Source: Cylicocyclus nassatus
Taxonomy: Eukaryota; Nematoda; Chromadorea; Rhabditida; Strongylidae
DNA: 64,000 nucleotides
Direction: 5' to 3'
NCBI GenBank assembly: GCA_958299035.1
Contig: CATQJL010000305.1
Coordinates: forward strand, 69,532,792-69,596,791
Shown here: piece by piece, positions 53,087 through 64,000 of the stretch
Layout: every line of letters begins with the position of its first letter
How positions within the stretch are numbered: position 1 is the stretch's first letter
Notes under the pieces: model-generated
What the model was told of the DNA's origin: nothing
Seen by the model: only the letters and a program-made list of their open reading frames with translations
The model's database searches: none
Program-made: the position numbers and the translations under genes

Positions 53087-54493
53087 AGACTCGGGATTAG
53101 ATTTCTTTGTTTCGAAGGAGTTTTTTGAAGGTGCATGGGCAACAGCTTTTCTAATCACTAAAGGTAAAAAGTCCACAATTTTTGGTTACGCCCTAAAAAA
53201 CATGAAAGCTACTTACATAGCAATCCGCAGTAAATCTATTCAGATTCAATGGAGAAGGCATATACTATGTATGACAGCAGTGTGAATAGCTAGGCGAATA
53301 AGACTGAACATTCTCAATCACCCCAAAAAACAACTTTCCTTGAACCCCCGGTAGTCCTAATTATAGACCACCTACGAAAAGAGATGATTCAGTGAGTGAC
53401 TCATATGCGATGAACTGAAAACTACATCCAAAATTCAAAAAAAGTGGAAAAAGAGTCAGGAACCTTTCCAAAACGAGAAAATTGAGTACAATCAATTTGG
53501 TGAATAAGCATGATATCCTTATGGTTAAGGGTGTGTCTGTTGGTATTTTTGATTTTTTCGCATAATATCACAGATTTACATATTTAAGCAGGATGAGCGT
53601 TACTTATGGTTTTAGTACCCTTGAATTTATATTACGCACGATCGTTTAGTCATGAATGGTGTGCAAAAGACTGGAAGAATTTATTGGTATTGGATCTGTG
53701 ATTTGGAAGATATAATTATTATTATTTTGCCTACCATTTCGTATGGCACTCTAAAAAAGTTCTTTCTAGTCAGGAGAAGATAAATATTCAGTCGTCTTGA
53801 TTCTGTTACGGTGTATTTGTAAAAAAAAACGAACAATTGAAAAAATTATCTAAAAATTCTATATCAGTCCTACATAGTTATGGTGTACGATATGATTTTA
53901 AGATGGGTGTAATTCAATCATTCTGTCCTCGGCCATCGAAAGGGTAACATTGCATCTTGAATTACTCAAGAAATAATTGACATATTGACAGTCACAATTC
54001 GTTCGTTTAGTTCCCGTCTTGTGGACTTGATTTTTCCAACTCTGATCGAATGGTGATGGTAGTAAATATTTTCATAGTTTTCTTATACAAAGTGAGAAGT
54101 GATTTTTAGAAAATGTGTAGCTCTCGCTTAATGTTGAGCTATTTAAGATCTGCAGAAGGAGAATTTCTAATGCATTAGAATTAAGAGTTCATGATTTGAA
54201 TTTGAGAATTCAGGAACTTGTTAGGATGTGAGCGGGGGAATTTCAAAAAATAATTAGTCAGCCTTGGCTAATGGCGAGGTATACATTTTGCAGATGTCAG
54301 TACTTCTAATGCACTAGAACTGCGTTTTTAATTGAATTTTTCGAATTCAAGAGGTTATTAGGATATGACTCAGCGCTTGTTATCATGAAATTGCAGATGG
54401 AATTAATTTCGAATAAAGTAGTAAAAAAACGTTATTAAGGATGTGATTAAATTTGAAGTGTTTTTTCAAGTCATTTTTGGGAAGTTCATTACA

Positions 54494-55681
54494 TTAGGTT
54501 GTCGCGTAAGTTTTGTTACATTTTCTTCGTCTTCCTCCGAAAAACATTTAAAAATTCGACAAGGTCTCATTTTGGCATACATGTGTAGAGAAGGAATAAA
54601 GCGCTATTCGCTGGCACCATCTATGTCCTCAAGACATAACTTATCTTATATATAAAGCTGAATGTCTGTTTGTATGTCTGTCTGTATGTCTGTATGTATG
54701 TACGTATGTTCCGAATAGAAAATTCCATTTCTGAACCGATCGGGACCAAACTTGGCACACATACACTTCGGGTCCCGGCGGGTAGGCTACTTTTCGTATC
54801 GATCGATAACGATTTTATCGATTTTTTGCAAAATTTGAGCTACGGGGCTGGGAGTTGGCACAGGGGGGTAAGTGAGCATGGGGATCCCGAATACAATATT
54901 AGTTTTTAAAATCGTGCATTACTTTTATCGATTTTATCGATTTTTTGCAAAGTTTGAGCTACGGGGCTGGGGTTTGGCACAGGGGGGTAATCGAGCATGC
55001 TGATCATCCCCGTGGGGATGATCAGCATGCTCGATTGCACCCCCCTGCCAAATTCCAGCCCCTAGCTCAAATTTTGCAAAAAAATCGATAAAATCGATAA
55101 AAGTAATGCACGGTTTCGAAAACTAATATTGTATTCATAATCAGCATGCTCGATTACCCCCTGTGCCAAATCCCAGCCCCCTAGCTCAAATTTTGCAAAA
55201 AATCGATAAAATCGACATCAATCGATAACGAAAAGTGGACTGTGACACCCGCCGGGGCCCGAAGTGTGTGTGTGCCAAGTTTGGTTCGGATCGGTTAAGA
55301 AATGGAATTTTCTTTTCGGAACATACGGCGGAGCCGGGTATGCCAGCTAGTAGTAGATATAAAGGCAACTTTATAAGAGCACTCTAACCTCCAATTTTCT
55401 TTATTTTTTAAAAGCTCTCTTATTCTTTTTTTCCATCTTTTTAGGTTTTTCATGGATTTTTGGAGCAATGGTGATAATAGTAAGACACTTGGGAAATTTT
55501 CAATAATCAAATTGAAAATTAAAATCAAATATTATAATTCAAAAATATGATTTTTTATTTTTGACGTGTATATATCAAAATCTGCAACACTGCACTGCAC
55601 ATAAGCTGAAAATAAAAAAAGACCATTTGGTAAAGTTTTGAGGATTTCAATAAGTGTAACAAAACTTATGTAACAACCTAA
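54494..55681. mobile_element. Mariner-like element hosting a Helitron
   Basis: Ends TTAGGTTGTCGCGTAAGTTTTG and the inverse of CAAAACTTATGTAACAACCTAA, related to the elements at 32.9 and 47.7 kb. TA follows the right end; the left flank is CA, so one base of the duplication has changed. About 480 bp once the Helitron (54644-55350) is removed. No transposase. Confidence 0.75.
54644..55350 (+). mobile_element. Non-autonomous Helitron, copy 3, internally inverted
   Basis: Starts A|TCTTATATATAAAGCTG and ends GGCGGAGCCGGGTATGCCAG then CTAG|T. Unlike copies 1 and 2, its body is a head-to-head inverted duplication centred near 55009 (GCTGATCATCCCC-GT-GGGGATGATCAGC), so the ATCGATAAAATCGAT and GAGCTACGGGGCTGG units appear in both orientations. 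It lies inside a mariner-like element. Confidence 0.9.
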
Positions 55682-55902
55682 TATTACGTATTTTCGATAG
55701 AAACATATTGAAGCTGAACAGACCCTAAAAAAAGCTTTTGATGAAAAATTTCGAAATATTTCAGGAGAAGAATGCGATACCGAAAAAACCGAGAAAAACG
55801 GGTCGGTCTTTCTCTATTGCAACCAAGTCCAGGAAGCAAGCATGAAGTTTTTCAAAAAGGTCTGTTTCTTCATCATCTGATAACACGTTTTAGCAAGAAC
55901 TA

Positions 55903-56112
55903 CCCTAATTTCACGCGTACAAGGCGTGGGGGATTTTTTTTCCAAAACTGACCAGCCCAGACAAGCCAAAGGACTTCACAACCAAAAGACCCTATAACGT
56001 GCTGTATATTGGTTGGCAGAATCGTGCGATGTAAGGATCGGAATACAGTGAAGCGGCTTAGCGGCTCGCTTGAAAATTTGAAAAAGTGCACCTTATACGC
56101 GTGAAATTAGGT
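55903..56112. mobile_element. MITE, 210 bp, CCCTAATTTCACGCG ends
   Basis: ACCCTAATTTCACGCGTACA and the inverse of TATACGCGTGAAATTAGGTT form inverted ends of about 24 bp with TA outside both, fitting Tc1/mariner. Interior non-coding. Confidence 0.75.
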
Positions 56113-57769
56113 TAATTCACATTGAATGCTTTGTTCGGAATTAAATCTTTGCAATTGCTAAGTCTCAGTAGACACCATAAGAATCTTACTGATATGCCCA
56201 TCGCAGCCAGGAAAGTGATAGATTTGGAGCAAAAGTTCCTTATATAGCAAGTGAATCACTGAAACAAATGCCACGATGAAGACTTTGTATGTGATTAGTG
56301 CAGTTGACACTTTGTCTCAGCATTGATGTCAATCAATAGGTAGTGAAGATGGCAAAAAACGAGAAAACGGTTTTCAACTCTGATGTTCGGTTCGAGAACT
56401 TGCTTTTGGTCACATCACGTAGTTGATCACTGCTGCGAACGGTGGCACTTTCAATTCGATTTAGTTTCTTTTACCGAAATGTGTACATACATGGGATAGG
56501 GCAAAACACTTTAGAAACAATTTACAACAGCATATTTCAAGCCGGGTTCTCATGGAATTGAACGTGATGTTTGCAGATGAATGGAAAGCAGATCTTTGGA
56601 CAATTAAAACTGATTTGAAAGCAATTTTGCGCCAAGAAGAGTTTTTGAGCGAAGATTGTTGTAATATAACTTGTATTAAAAGATACGTACAGCATACGCA
56701 TTGAATATTTTTGAGGCACTACCTACAATTTAGCACTTTCATACTCATTCAACAATTAGCATCTATATCATATATTCAGTAGAATAATCATTTATTTGAT
56801 ACCGGTTAGATTCTCTACGAAGCAATGCCAAAACTTCTCATTTGTTGGCCCTCTATCCTCTCTTCTCTTATCATTTTCTCTTTCATGTTTTCAATATTTC
56901 GAGACATTTGATTTAGATAATTATGTTTAGTAGGTAAATAAGTAACTAAATCAATCAATGGCGAAAATACGTACCAAAGTTGCAGCGAATGGCTCTACAT
57001 TTCTATAATTTTTCGAGCCACAAACTGAATTTTTTGGAAAGAAACACCAAACTGAATTTTGTTCGGTCATGCAAAACAGATCCCAGTTAGTAAAATTATT
57101 TGCATTTTATGAGACAAGCGAATACCGCTGAAGGAGGGCTACCAGACGGACAATGAGTGTTTCGGACTAGACGTCCTTGAATGGAGCCGAATGTGCCAAT
57201 CGTAAAACTACATGTCTTGAATGTGTCTCAAACAGGTGTTTCATCGCGTCGTAACGGGAATACGTACCGCAAAAAAGTGCTTCATGCAAAGAAGTTCGAA
57301 TGTTGTGTAACGATCGAGCTTCTCAAGTCGTTCATTTTGTGGTTTAGCGAGACTCCTTTTTGATTCATATAGGGATCATGAGAAGATTTTTCCAAGTCGT
57401 TCCCATCGCAATTGCTCATAAGCTTCAAAAATTACATTTCAATAGATCATTTTCGCATGTTTATGCCATAATGCTTACTTATGCCAGTAGATCTTATCCA
57501 TATCATCAAATAACATCGAGAAAGACACAAGATGGAAATCCCAAATAACATTAATTTTTGAGAAAGGAAAGGAAAGAAAAATTTGGAAAAGCTAGTTTCT
57601 ATTTAGATGGGATAGACGGAGACAGTACCCGGAGCTATTACCACACATTATTGCACAAATTCAATCAGTTTGTTTTCTCAAATTAGTACTCTTCAATGTA
57701 AAATTCTTGAAATTCATGGAAAACTTCCTGCATTTCAACCGAAGATTGCAATTAGTTTTTGGTAGCCAA
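56113..57769. other. Intergenic, nothing recognised
   Basis: AT-rich, no supported gene or repeat boundary. Confidence 0.4.
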
Positions 57770-58060
57770 AGAAGCTAATTTCCTCTTTTGGTTTTTTGGA
57801 GTAAAAAGTCCAAACAACGTTCACCATTCTTTGGACTACAGAAAAAAGCTAATTTCATCTTTCAGTTCATTGATGTAAAAAGTCAAGACAACATTTACCA
57901 TAGTTTGAATTGTAAAAAAAAGCTAATTTCATCTTATAGTTTTTCGGTGAAAAAAGTCAAGACAACGTTTACCGTAGTTTGGACTACAGAAAAAAAGCTA
58001 ATTTCATCTTTTAGTTTTTGATGTAAAGTCAAGGCAACATGTAAGGTAGTTCGGACAGCA
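57770..58060. repeat. Tandem repeat, about 80-bp unit, 3.5 copies
   Basis: Each unit carries AAAGCTAATTTCATCTT, GTTTTTGG-like T-rich sequence, AAAAGTCAAGACAAC and GTAGTTTGGACTACAGA. Divergence between units is about 15-20%. A 77-codon ORF runs through it only because stops are missing from the unit. Confidence 0.85.
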
Positions 58061-61000
58061 GAATTCTTTGCATCACGGACTTCAGTACCACAACTCACCG
58101 TGGTTCTGGTCTTTTCATTGTCGTGAGTGTTGAAATGTAGTCAGATCATAAATATTTGCTTAACTTTGCAAAAAAGGGAACCCCGCTGTTCATAACTGAT
58201 GACCTCGAACTTCTAATTTTCTAACACAATCACAACTGAAAATCAGACATCTGAATTCCATGCACATAGATTTCTCGCGCGTTTTTCATATCTTTTCATA
58301 CCGTGATGAAGTCTCAATGGCATTTAGCTTGGTCCATAACTCTTGCACTAAAATTTTTGAAAATCGTGATTTTCTTTAGTTTCAACCGACCCGTTCCGCT
58401 CAATACAGTCTAAATAGGAGAAGTCATGCAATTTCCCTAGTAGTTAGAGCAAAATTTATGTTGACACATTATAGAGACACGACAAGACAACCAAAAACAC
58501 CCAAATCTTACCTTTCAGAAGTTAGTTGCTAGAAATGCCACGTCAAAGCAATAGCTCTTGCTGAGAGTGGATTAACAGCCTAATTCAAAACTTTTACTGA
58601 ATGAATGTATCAACACATGCATTTCTATCAACCGATTTGTTTTAATAAAATACTTTAATAGTAAAATGGAACTTTGTTATATGCTACAGAAATGCGCATG
58701 ATACAAAACAAAATTCTTTTCAAGCAGGAAACAGATTTCATATTTTTGGAAAAAGAAAAAAAGAAGATGCAAAAAACCTCATTTTTGCCGTTTTTTGCAT
58801 ATTTCAAGAAAATCATACTTTACGTAGAAAGGCTCGATCAGTACAATCTTGGCACGCTTAAGAGGAGCAGCTCAAAAGACCTCTAAAAGACATGCTCCCA
58901 GATTTTTTTGCGACGTTTCGGATTTTTGACGATTTATTTTCGAAAAGATCGAGTGTTTTATTCGAACTTTTATTTTTGGAGCCTTTTCTCATGAACGAGC
59001 AGCGAAGACGTAATTAGAAAGTAGATGAATTTCTCTTTCCTATCTGAATTTTTTTGTAAGTCAATACGTTCACATAGGGCAGTTACGAATTTTTGAAAAT
59101 CAATAACAGTACTTGTGAATCAACCTCGGTGCGATTGTCCCCAAAAAAATTCAAATTATGATAAAGCCAGTTCAAGAAATCAAAAGTCTACTTAGCAGGG
59201 TGTAACAGGTGAAAAGATCACCCATCGGGAAGTGAAATGGGTGGGCCAAATGAGCGGTTAAGGGGTAAAAAGAGGCGCGAGGGCGACATTTGAATGGTCA
59301 AGTGAGCGGCGACGATTTTGCCGAACAATGGTAAAAACATACCTTGGTTTCTTCATCATAGGAAGTATCCATTTCGCAAAGACATGCGAGTAGACGAGAG
59401 GAGCGAAAATGGGCACATCAAATTATTTTTCTGGTTAAATATCGTTGACTTGCTGTAAGATATGAATAATGGCTCATAAATTAACCTTTATGATAAGTGA
59501 AGTTGGGCAGGTTAGGTGATCAGCGCGGAAAAATTTCTTGCTACCATAGATATTATTATTCGCATATTCTTGAGGTGAAATGGGTACTCCGTGGCCAAAT
59601 TCGATGAAAACTTCTCATTTACCAAAAGAACTAGTGACTAATTCGATTAGTCGAGAGTCTGCACGACCTCCAAACTGCGCGGACAAAGAAACAACCTCAA
59701 AAAGTGAGAAAAGAGTGAAAGAACAAAATGGTGGACAAAATTCAAGAATGATGTGGGCGTCTTACCTCAGGTCTACATCGAAGGGGATTACCGTGGTTTT
59801 AACGCTACAGTCTCTGTATGCAAGAGGAAAACACTGCAAGTACAAATGACCTTAGGCAGAGCAAACAGTTACGATCACAGAGACAAATTTACTACTCCTT
59901 GTAGCGCGGTATTGCTCGTCGGCTCTAATTTTCTAATTTTTTGAGTAAATTTATCTTCCATGCTGCAAAACAACTAAGCGATTAGTACTCTCAATTCTTT
60001 CTTTACAGGTGAAGGGGTTTTTTACTTCATTACATAAGCTCTACTGGAGTTCCTACTGCTGAAAAACAAAAGCAAGGCTATGTGTTATCAAGAATTTTGA
60101 AAAAAAAAACAGAGTTTGGAAAATTGGGGATTTGGGAATTCGCATTGAAAAAGCTACTGCTAAATTCAAACATTAGAGGAAATCTGCTAGAGTAAGTGAA
60201 ACAAAATAGTACAATCATATCCTGCAAGTTCGTACGTAAATCGAGCACATAGGCATATGACGTCAGTAGTTTTGATAAGCCTATAGAGTATATTGCTCCT
60301 ACACCCTCCAACATTGTAACAGGCGAAGCTTAGGGATTTTTGACCCAATCATTTCTTTTGTTGCACTAGGTTTTGCACAAAAAGTTGTAAGAAGTAGGTT
60401 GCTGGATAACTAGCTAGCCAATAGCATTGCTTGAACCGCTCCGATTATCACTCCCACTACTATTTACCTGGCATCCCAACTGACAATACGCAGCCTCATA
60501 AAATTATTCGCAATGGGTTGTATCTTTTTCGTTCGCGACGGATACATTACCCTGTATGAAAGGTATTTTTGCTCACACGTTATTGAATCATAAGCATTCT
60601 TCAATTCCTCTTTGAGTGCCTGAGACGACTAGCCCTTCAATAACATTATTTTACACTTTAAATGCTTCATTTCAGTGTAACGTACTCAAGAGCACAAAAT
60701 TTAGAATAACTCAAATTTAATTCCTTCAATGCAATCAGGGAATGGCACCTCTTTTCTCTGGCAAGACTATAAAACGCCCGCCCACCTATCCAAAGTGTGG
60801 TTAAGCACTCGCATGACTGGTCATTACACCTTTTTTGTGCTTCAAAACGTCTTGCTCGCGGAATTTTTATATCGTTTTTGTAGTGTGAAGATATGTGCAA
60901 TTGCGATAATGGAATGTAAATACTTGACAACGATTATTTGTGTAGAGATGTTTGCGATGCTGTACTCTGATGGCAGTATGTTCTATGTAGACATGATTTT

Positions 61001-62769
61001 TGAGCGGTAACATTGATTTCACAAGTGATCTAAATTATATGAAAACAAAAAGATCTTGTAGAACAGCTATTTGAATTTTGCTGAAGCGGATAGCCTCAGC
61101 AGAAGTTTGTCTACAAGACGAGTCTAAAAGCTTCCATAAATCTTTAAATTTGACAAATTGAGATCAAACTGAAGTAGTGACGAGTAAAAAATTCATGTTT
61201 GTCAATGCATTACGATATTGCTTGATACAAGCAGAGAGAAATAGAGTGAGTTTATAGTTGCCTAGAAGGAAATTTCCCAACGATATCGCTTTGACAGCAT
61301 GATTTAACGAGCGAGTCAAAGAAAATGCGGATGAAAAGACTGGAAAAAAAAGTTGCAAAAAACGATATGCACTGGATAAAAAATGACTAAGATCGAATAG
61401 TTATTACAGGTGATAAATAAATTGGGTAAAATCTCCTTCGCGTAGTAATAAGATAAGCAGGAAATAGCCAACGTAAATGAATGATTCGATCGAATTAATC
61501 ATTGCAGTTTTTGAAATTACGATCACAACATTAGTGATCTCGTATTCTTGCTGTAATAGTTAGGCCGTGTAAAAAACGAAAAAAAATTTTTTTGGAAACC
61601 TTTTATGATGTGCAGATCTTTTCCGTTGCATTGATAATAAGAAGGTATTTATGAAGTTATAAAAGTTGATACTACGTGTTGTTTGCTTGAGCGTTTGCTA
61701 AAATTTAGGCTTTGAAGGAAAAATATAAATCCATAAATATGAACGAACGACGTTAAGTCAGCCGTATTTGAAATGAGTCAAATGCTTACAAATAGAAAGG
61801 AAACAAAAAAATATCTGCTCGCTCATGTCATATTGCTATAAAAATTGCTGATAAACGTATAAATTTATCACACGTTTTTTGGTTTTCAAATTCTTGGGCG
61901 CGGTTTAAGAGGTGGGCGTAATGAGTAACATCTTCATAGCAATATTTATATAGCAGATTAGATGTGAAGTTTTAAAGACCTATCTTTACAAACAAGTCAA
62001 ATGTATTCGAGATACTGGAAGAACAACAGATATTTAATGGTTTATGTCATTGGTGTAAGGCTCAAAACTTGGGCAAAAGACTAGGGAATAGCTTGTTGTG
62101 CAACTTTAAATTGCGGAATCCCTTCTCCACCATCGGACCTCTGTTCTCTCTCCCTCCAGAAACTGGCTGATAAAGATTTGCCAATGTATACGCTTCCCCC
62201 ATTCGCAACACTTAATTTTAATCAAGTGCTGGCAAGGGTGGGGGGGGGGTGGGCAAACGACCGACTTCGTTGACCCCTACACAATACTCTGATTTCATAT
62301 GTGGTCTGTACCAGCGTGATTTCTTTTTCCTCTCCAAAAACTCAGAGGTCCAGAAAGGTGCGTTTTCTTTGTTTTGTTGGTGAATATCCCAAGCATTTTC
62401 ATTGACTGTTGATGTGGTACGCCTTGTGGCGGAGAATGCTAATTTGGCAGCCGAGTTACAAAGAAAGTATACTGCAATTTTCAGAGAGTTGCTCTACTAT
62501 CTTTCGTCACAGACAAACAAAAAGATATTTTAAAAAGATAAAAAAAACGAGCTTCCGTTAATCGCGTGCCTCTCGCCTATTTTTCTTAGAAACAGTTCCG
62601 CCCAAGTAAGAGGATCCAGTTAAGTTGGTACAAGGCAGTAGGCCTATATCTCATCTAAGCCTCGCTCACAAGCTAGACCGAAGGTAAACCTCTTAGAGCG
62701 GGAGGTATGCTTCAGAAAGTTGGTTCCAGCTACTAGTCTAAGCACAAATCCTGCTTCAAGCTCCCGTCA
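58061..62769. other. Intergenic, nothing recognised
   Basis: AT-rich, many short ORFs without family features, no RNA gene seen. A G run (about 8 G) lies near 62240. Confidence 0.4.
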
Positions 62770-63237
62770 GGCTTACAAGGGAACGATATTCTGTCTCCAT
62801 GGCCTCTTGAAATGAGATTATCGTTACACTCGTCTTGGAGCGCTGATTCAATCTGAATTCCGTTTTTTCTTTTCGTTGAAAAAAGTTATGAAGGATTTTC
62901 GCGCCAAGGGAAAGGCGCAATGCCGAAAACGCTGCTACGATGCGGTGTAGTGGCTATTGCGAGCCTCAAAAGTTAATGCGTTTAGGTTCGAGTCCTTTTG
63001 TGTTTTTCAGTTTTGCATTGTCTCCATCGAGCTTCTTTTTGAAAGTTATGCATCCTCAAACATATTTCTCTTGGGCGACCATTGACGCAAAAAATCCTTC
63101 ACAACCTTTTTCTAAAAAGATGATTATAGAAAGATGATGAGCAAAAAGGGAAGTCAGATTCGGAATCAGCGTTGCAAGAAGAGTGTGATAGTGTATATTT
63201 CATCTCGAAGGCCACGGACACTCAGCCCTTATTAGCC
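62770..63237. mobile_element. Foldback element with tRNA-like segment
   Basis: The left end GCTTACAAGGGAACGATATT, then CCATGGCCTCTTGAAATGAG and GCGCTGATTC, is mirrored at the right by GAATCAGCG, CTCGAAGGCCACGGACACTC and CCCTTATTAGCC. A tRNA-like segment lies near the middle. Same family as 11.2 kb. Confidence 0.75.
62938..62998 (+). other. tRNA-like Pol III promoter segment
   Basis: GGTGTAGTGGCTATTGC (A-box-like) is followed about 30 nt later by GGTTCGAGTCC (B box). The preceding CGCTGCTACG also matches the sequence ahead of the tRNA-like segment at 11.4 kb. Too degenerate for a working tRNA. Confidence 0.5.
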
Positions 63238-63500
63238 GAGAACCGCTCGAAAACGCTTAGAAGCGTGTAGACGACGAAATGTGGCCAATATTTCTCACAA
63301 GTCTAGTTGGGCCCTTAGTGTGGACGCATGCCGCAACGCGCCGATCGTTATGGTTCTATAACGATCGTTCTTGGCGAGCCTTGCTTTCGCTTATCTTTCA
63401 AGCATAGAGCTCCTTTGAAGCTTATTTATGTCCTAATCGCTTCAAACTACCTGATCAGCACAACGAGCAAACCAGACAAGCAAAAATCAGAAATTCGGTC

Positions 63501-63804
63501 AACACATTGACGACCACGCAGATTTTTGGTCGTCTGCCTTCTGGGATTAATGCCTTTTACGGACCAGCCCGCATTTTTCAGCTATATTTACGCATAATGC
63601 CATCTACAATACACCTATAGAAAGGCTGATAAACAAGGTAGAGGTCATCCCTAGATTCACGGCAAAAGAAAGCTCATGGAATGAATTTATCGCAGAATAG
63701 TGCCATCTTCACAGAATCCAAGCCTTACACATGGATTGTCAAGCGGTCCCACACGGTAGTCATTGCTTGACATACCATGTGTGTCAAGCGGTCGTCAATG
63801 TGTT
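63501..63804. mobile_element. Small TIR element, 304 bp
   Basis: AACACATTGACGACC and its exact complement GGTCGTCAATGTGTT bound the segment; TTAA overlaps the right end but not the left, so a piggyBac-type origin is only suggested. TGTCAAGCGGTC is repeated near the right end. Confidence 0.55.
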
Positions 63805-64000
63805 AAAAGCGAATTGTATCGCAGGTTATTCATCTTTTTACGAAGCCCTGTAATGCGCGAATCCCTTTTTCTCTCATTCTTTTGAAACAAACAACAATCT
63901 GGCTGTGCAGGTTATAGCGCCGCGTATTAAACGTAAGGAAAGACTGTTCATCTTTAGCAGGCATGCTCAATTTGTTAGAGTAGCCATTCAAATCTCTAAC

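Noticed and set aside
57788..58021. 77-codon ORF
   Set aside because: Runs through an 80-bp tandem repeat; no domain.

Overview
The window is nuclear DNA from a nematode. This is inferred from five multi-exon genes that can be read codon by codon, several very short introns (about 45-50 nt) with TTTCAG-type acceptors, exon phases that join without error, and 3' splice sites sitting just upstream of start codons as expected for trans-splicing. The long, repeat-filled introns fit a rhabditid/strongylid parasite better than a compact Caenorhabditis genome, but the species is not identified. It is not bacterial: there are no operons with ribosome binding sites and most long ORFs are accidental.

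Gene block (10.9-44.2 kb). Three minus-strand genes follow one another at 390-470 bp spacing: a PLEKHM2/SKIP-like RUN+PH protein (about 24.8 to 20.4 kb), a GPS2-like co-repressor subunit (20.0 to 18.4 kb) and a PHRF1 homologue with RING, PHD, a long RS/charged repeat tract and a C-terminal SRI-like domain (17.9 to 10.96 kb). The arrangement resembles a nematode operon. On the plus strand, SRP14 (26.2-27.5 kb) is complete in three exons. A complete 14-exon bestrophin chloride channel gene occupies 44.2 to 31.5 kb on the minus strand. Its pore-neck and calcium-clasp residues fall at exactly the positions known from human BEST1.

Flanks. 1-10.9 kb and 44-64 kb hold no recognisable complete gene. 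There is a possible first exon of a type II membrane protein at 52.35-51.86 kb and a sideroflexin-like terminal fragment at 46.1-46.5 kb. The rest is low-complexity, AT-rich intergenic DNA and transposon debris.

Mobile DNA. At least twenty elements have definable ends. They include three non-autonomous Helitrons (A|TC...CTAG|T ends), three mariner-like TIR elements (one with a Helitron inside it), a pogo/Tc5-type element with a broken CENP-B-like HTH transposase, a piggyBac-like element (TTAA), a hAT MITE with a perfect 8-bp target duplication, two Harbinger-like MITEs (TAA), a Tc1-like MITE (TA), two copies of a 120-130 bp MITE inside gene introns, and a family of 470-840 bp foldback elements. 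At least two members of that family carry a tRNA-like Pol III A/B-box segment. A spacerless, perfect 122-bp palindrome lies at 31.1 kb. Many of these elements sit in introns of the genes above.
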